A DNA stretch of 9,062 nucleotides from an uncultured Solobacterium sp. (GTDB lineage: Bacteria > Bacillota_I > Bacilli_A > Erysipelotrichales > Erysipelotrichaceae): assembly GCA_900547815.1 (NCBI GenBank), contig URHY01000077.1, positions 1 through 9,062 of the forward strand. The letters are read 5' to 3'. Positions 6,685 through 9,062 of the stretch are shown here, in pieces. The translations under genes and the position numbers were made by a program. Within the stretch, counting starts at the first letter, position 1, and each line of letters opens with the position of its first letter. The notes under the pieces were generated by a model. That model was given only the letters and a program-made list of their open reading frames with translations, was not told where the DNA came from and searched no databases.

Positions 6685-7494
6685 ATGAAAACAGCATTAA
6701 CAATCGCTGGAAGTGATTCCAGTGGAGGCGCTGGTATCCAGGCGGATATCAAAACAATGTGCGCAAATCACGTATTTGCGACGAGTGCAATTACAGCACT
6801 AACGGCACAGAATACATTAGGTGTTACAGGAATTATGGAAGTAACACCAGAATTTCTTGGGGAGCAGCTAGATGCAGTCTTTACAGATATTTATCCAGAT
6901 GCTGTGAAGATTGGAATGGTTTCTAGTTCTGATCTGATTCATATGATTGCTTCAAAACTGCAGGAATATAAGGCAGCTAACATTGTTGTGGATCCGGTGA
7001 TGGTCGCAACAAGCGGCGCAAAACTTATTAGTGATGATGCAATTGAAACATTGAAAAAAGAATTGTTGCCTTTAGCAACAGTCATTACACCAAATATTCC
7101 AGAAGCAGAAGTTCTAGCGGATATGAAGATTGCAAATGAAGAAGAAATGATTATCGCTGCTGAAAAAATTTCTAAGAAATTTGGATGTGCAATTCTGGTA
7201 AAGGGTGGTCATCAAATCAATGATGCAAATGATCTGTTGTATAGAGATGACGCATATACATGGTTTCATGGAAAACGTATTAACAACTCTAATACACATG
7301 GAACAGGATGTACATTATCCAGTGCTATCGCATCCAATCTTGCAAAGGGATATGATTTGGATACATCCGTAAAACGTGCAAAGGATTATATTTCTGGAGC
7401 ATTGAATGCGATGCTTGATCTTGGTAAGGGATCTGGACCAATGGATCATTCATTCGCAATTGATAATGAATATGCAAAGGAGAATGTTCAATGA
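6685..7494 (+). CDS. thiD: Hydroxymethylpyrimidine / HMP-phosphate kinase ThiD
   Basis: Cytoplasmic ribokinase-fold enzyme of thiamin synthesis. It phosphorylates HMP to HMP-P and then HMP-PP, which is joined to the thiazole by thiamin phosphate synthase. The 269 residues are a full-length family protein. Family signatures are the N-terminal IAGSDSSGGAGIQADIKT segment (residues 7-24, substrate binding), DPVMVATSG (102-110), TPNIPEAE (137-144), VKGGH (172-176) and the anion-hole/catalytic motif THGTGCTLSSAIA (208-220). The ATG follows AAGGAGATAG at ideal spacing. It is the first gene after the TPP riboswitch and overlaps the start of cytX. HMP import next to an HMP kinase indicates salvage of HMP. 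No other thiamin genes are in the window. Confidence 0.97.
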   Translation: MKTALTIAGSDSSGGAGIQADIKTMCANHVFATSAITALTAQNTLGVTGIMEVTPEFLGEQLDAVFTDIYPDAVKIGMVSSSDLIHMIASKLQEYKAANIVVDPVMVATSGAKLISDDAIETLKKELLPLATVITPNIPEAEVLADMKIANEEEMIIAAEKISKKFGCAILVKGGHQINDANDLLYRDDAYTWFHGKRINNSNTHGTGCTLSSAIASNLAKGYDLDTSVKRAKDYISGALNAMLDLGKGSGPMDHSFAIDNEYAKENVQ

Positions 7495-8653
7495 AAAAAC
7501 TTCTTTGTTTGAAAATGCATTGATCTGGTTTGGTGCAGGTGTTTCTATTGCAGAAATACTGACAGGTACATATCTTGCACCTTTAGGATTGAAAAATGGT
7601 ATTTTAGCCATTGTGGCTGGACATGTCATTGGCTGTATCTTATTGTTCCTGGCTGGTGTTATTGGTGGGAAAATGCGCTTAAGTGCGATGGATTCTACAA
7701 AGATGAGCTTTGGACAGAAAGGTTGTCTTTTGTTTGCGGCATTAAATGTACTGCAGCTTGTTGGATGGACAGCAATCATGATTTATGATGGTGCACTTGC
7801 GGCAGATGGTATTATGCATACAGGTGCATGGATCTGGTGTTTGATTATTGGTATCTTGATTCTTGTATGGATTGGTGTTGGTATTACAAACCTTGGAAAA
7901 ATCAATACAGTTGCGATGGTTGCTTTATTTGTTTTGACTTTAATGCTTAGCAAATTTATCTTCTTTGATGGAAACAGTGCAGTTGTATGTACAGAAGCAA
8001 TGACGTTTGGTGCAGGTGTTGAACTTGCAATTGCGATGCCTTTGAGCTGGCTGCCTTTGATCAGTGACTATACACGTGAAGCGGAAGATCCTGTGAAGGC
8101 TAGTTTAGTTAGTAGTATTGTGTATGGAATCGTTAGCTGCTGGATGTATTTGATTGGTTTAGGTGCGGCTTTATTTACAGGAGAATATGATATTGCACAG
8201 ATCATGTTGAAAGCAGGTTTGGCTATTGCGGGATTATTGATCATTGTATTCTCTACAGTTACAACAACATTCCTGGATGCTTATTCTGCAGGTATTTCTA
8301 ATGAATCTATCGTGCCAAAGTGGAATGGAAAACACGTAGCAATGGTTGTAACTGTTGTTGGTACAATTGCGGCAATTGTATATCCAATGGATAATATTAC
8401 TGATTTCCTTTATTTGATTGGTTCTGTATTTGCTCCTATGATTGCAATCCAGATTGCTGATTTCTTTATTTTAAAGAATGATAAAAGAAATGTAGAATTT
8501 GATGTACTGAATCTTGTATTAAGGCTTGTCGGATTTGTTGTGTATCGCTGTTTTATGCAGATTGATACACCTGTTGGAAATACAATTCCATGTATGATCA
8601 TTACAATTCTGTTAAGTGTTGTAATTCACAAGATTATCAAAAAGAACAATTAA
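7484..8653 (+). CDS. cytX: CytX, NCS1-family hydroxymethylpyrimidine permease
   Basis: Predicted integral membrane transporter of 389 residues with about 12 hydrophobic segments. It matches the nucleobase:cation symporter-1 style: GAGVSIAEILTGTYLAPLG near the N-terminus, PLSWLPLISDYTREAEDP in the middle and TTTFLDAYSAG further on. CytX proteins sit beside thiamin genes under TPP riboswitches and are thought to import HMP; the link to thiD here fits. The start is unusual. ATG 7484 is in frame (MFNEKTSLFENALIW) and lies inside thiD, 11 nt before its end, but only 1 nt after AAGGAG. ATG 7491, overlapping the thiD stop as ATGA, has the ideal 8-nt spacing but is out of frame, giving MKKLLCLKMH and a stop. 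One more A in the A6 run (7494-7499) would give MKKTSLFENALIW. I used 7484 as the in-frame start; translational coupling to thiD is likely. Confidence 0.93.
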   Translation: MFNEKTSLFENALIWFGAGVSIAEILTGTYLAPLGLKNGILAIVAGHVIGCILLFLAGVIGGKMRLSAMDSTKMSFGQKGCLLFAALNVLQLVGWTAIMIYDGALAADGIMHTGAWIWCLIIGILILVWIGVGITNLGKINTVAMVALFVLTLMLSKFIFFDGNSAVVCTEAMTFGAGVELAIAMPLSWLPLISDYTREAEDPVKASLVSSIVYGIVSCWMYLIGLGAALFTGEYDIAQIMLKAGLAIAGLLIIVFSTVTTTFLDAYSAGISNESIVPKWNGKHVAMVVTVVGTIAAIVYPMDNITDFLYLIGSVFAPMIAIQIADFFILKNDKRNVEFDVLNLVLRLVGFVVYRCFMQIDTPVGNTIPCMIITILLSVVIHKIIKKNN

Positions 8654-8675
8654 AATATAGATTTATGAAAAAATG

Positions 8676-8727
8676 AAAAAGGATGGAATGGAATTCTTGA
8701 AAATGGACTTGATTCGATCCTTTTTAT
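8676..8727 (+). terminator. Terminator of the thiD-cytX operon
   Basis: AAAAAGGAT (8676-8684) pairs with ATCCTTTTT (8717-8725), with extra GAAT/ATTC pairing inside a long, partly structured loop. The end of the right arm supplies the T-run. It lies 22 nt after the cytX stop codon and directly before a new promoter. Confidence 0.75.
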
Positions 8728-8728
8728 A

Positions 8729-8757
8729 TTGACGGTACATATTTGCTTCAGTATAGT
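8729..8757 (+). promoter_or_regulatory. Promoter of the T-box-like leader
   Basis: TTGACG (8729-8734), 17-bp spacer, TATAGT (8752-8757). Both hexamers match 5/6 of the sigma-A consensus at the optimal spacing. Transcription would start near 8764, a few bases before the conserved start of the leader RNA. Confidence 0.75.
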
Positions 8758-8770
8758 TGAAGTATCAAAG

Positions 8771-9000
8771 GCAATGACGAAGAGCGCTGTTTTGCTAAGA
8801 AACTAATAAAAGAGTCCGACATTTGGTGAAAGCGGATAGTGGAAACAAAATCAGTAAATCACTTCTGAGCTTGTGTGCTGAAATATAGTAAGTATACACG
8901 TATTGAACCTCTCATCACTGAAGTGACGAGATTCTTGGGAACAGATTTCTTTTGAAACCTTTCTTACCGAGCTATCCCCGCAGTTCCTGCGGTTCTTTTT
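8771..9000 (+). promoter_or_regulatory. T-box-like leader RNA (tRNA-sensing riboswitch), antiterminator atypical
   Basis: T-box leaders bind an uncharged tRNA and then allow readthrough into an amino-acid gene. Hallmarks present are AATGACGAAGAG (8773-8784) at the base of stem I; AGAG followed by TCCG (8814-8817) pairing with CGGA (8833-8836) around TTGGTGAAAG (AG box and distal loop, 8811-8836); CACTTCTGAGC (8860-8870) after the specifier position; GCTGAAATATAGTAAG (8877-8892), like the usual GCUGAA...AGUA segment; then a hairpin of 8910-8919 with 8922-8931. The likely specifier codon is ATC (8858-8860, isoleucine). A shifted register would read AAT (asparagine). The conserved UGGNACCGCG is not intact: ACCGAG occurs at 8966-8971 but is preceded by TTCTT, and TTGGGAACAG at 8935-8944 is the only other candidate. 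The regulated gene lies to the right of the window. Confidence 0.78.
8978..9000 (+). terminator. Leader terminator of the T-box-like element
   Basis: CCGCAG (8978-8983), loop TTC, CTGCGG (8987-8992), then TTCTTTTT. This is a compact GC-rich hairpin with a T-run, in the position of a T-box terminator. GTTCC (8983-8987) inside it could pair with GGAAC (8938-8942), a possible but unproved antiterminator pairing. Confidence 0.85.
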
Positions 9001-9027
9001 GTTTATTTTTAATTTGCTAATATGCCT

Positions 9028-9051
9028 TGCATCAATATATTGATGGATGCA
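9028..9051 (+). repeat. Overlapping palindromes at the right edge
   Basis: CATCAATATATTGATG (9030-9045) is a perfect 16-bp palindrome. The outer TGCATC (9028-9033) can instead pair with GATGCA (9046-9051), so the two pairings exclude each other. It lies in the leader between the terminator and whatever gene follows. It could be an operator, a small RNA switch or chance in AT-rich DNA. Confidence 0.4.
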
Positions 9052-9062
9052 TTTACATCTCT

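Noticed and set aside
6434..6688. Plus-strand 84-codon open frame upstream of thiD
   Set aside because: It runs through the TPP riboswitch and its terminator and overlaps the thiD start codon. The RNA elements explain the sequence better.
7406..7483. N-terminal extension of cytX upstream of ATG 7484
   Set aside because: It lies entirely inside the conserved end of thiD, has no ribosome binding site, and adds residues unlike a CytX N-terminus.

Overview
The window looks like chromosomal DNA of a low-GC Firmicute. The evidence is AT-rich sequence, strong AGGAGG-type ribosome binding sites, a TPP riboswitch and T-box style leader RNA, and consensus or extended -10 promoters. An Erysipelotrichia-type gut bacterium would fit, but that is only an impression from protein style and cannot be proved from this sequence.

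The left two thirds (about 60-6264) is a very AT-rich block. It holds two ABC half-transporters and two helix-turn-helix regulators with helical-repeat C-terminal regions. Three genes lie on the minus strand in the transcription order ABC half-transporter 2 (3225-4862), regulator 1 (2035-3132), ABC half-transporter 1 (274-1902). Regulator 2 (5002-6264) is divergent, on the plus strand. A bidirectional terminator (57-107) closes the block on the left. Inverted repeats sit in both gaps around regulator 1. One overlaps the predicted transcription start of regulator 1. The other can act as a terminator and also overlaps the best promoter candidate for half-transporter 1. The layout suggests a two-subunit exporter of a peptide or small molecule under two ligand-sensing regulators. 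No cargo gene is visible and the cargo is unknown.

The right third is a thiamin salvage operon with more ordinary base composition: promoter, TPP riboswitch with a terminator expression platform, thiD (HMP/HMP-P kinase) and cytX (NCS1-family HMP permease). CytX would import hydroxymethylpyrimidine and ThiD would phosphorylate it twice to HMP-PP. TPP bound to the leader would shut both genes off. The thiD/cytX junction has a start-codon anomaly around a run of six A's.

After the cytX terminator comes a good sigma-A promoter (8729-8757) and a leader RNA with the stem I hallmarks of a T-box riboswitch. It ends in a GC-rich terminator (8978-9000), but the usual tRNA-acceptor-binding sequence is not recognisable. 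The gene it would control lies beyond the right edge of the window.
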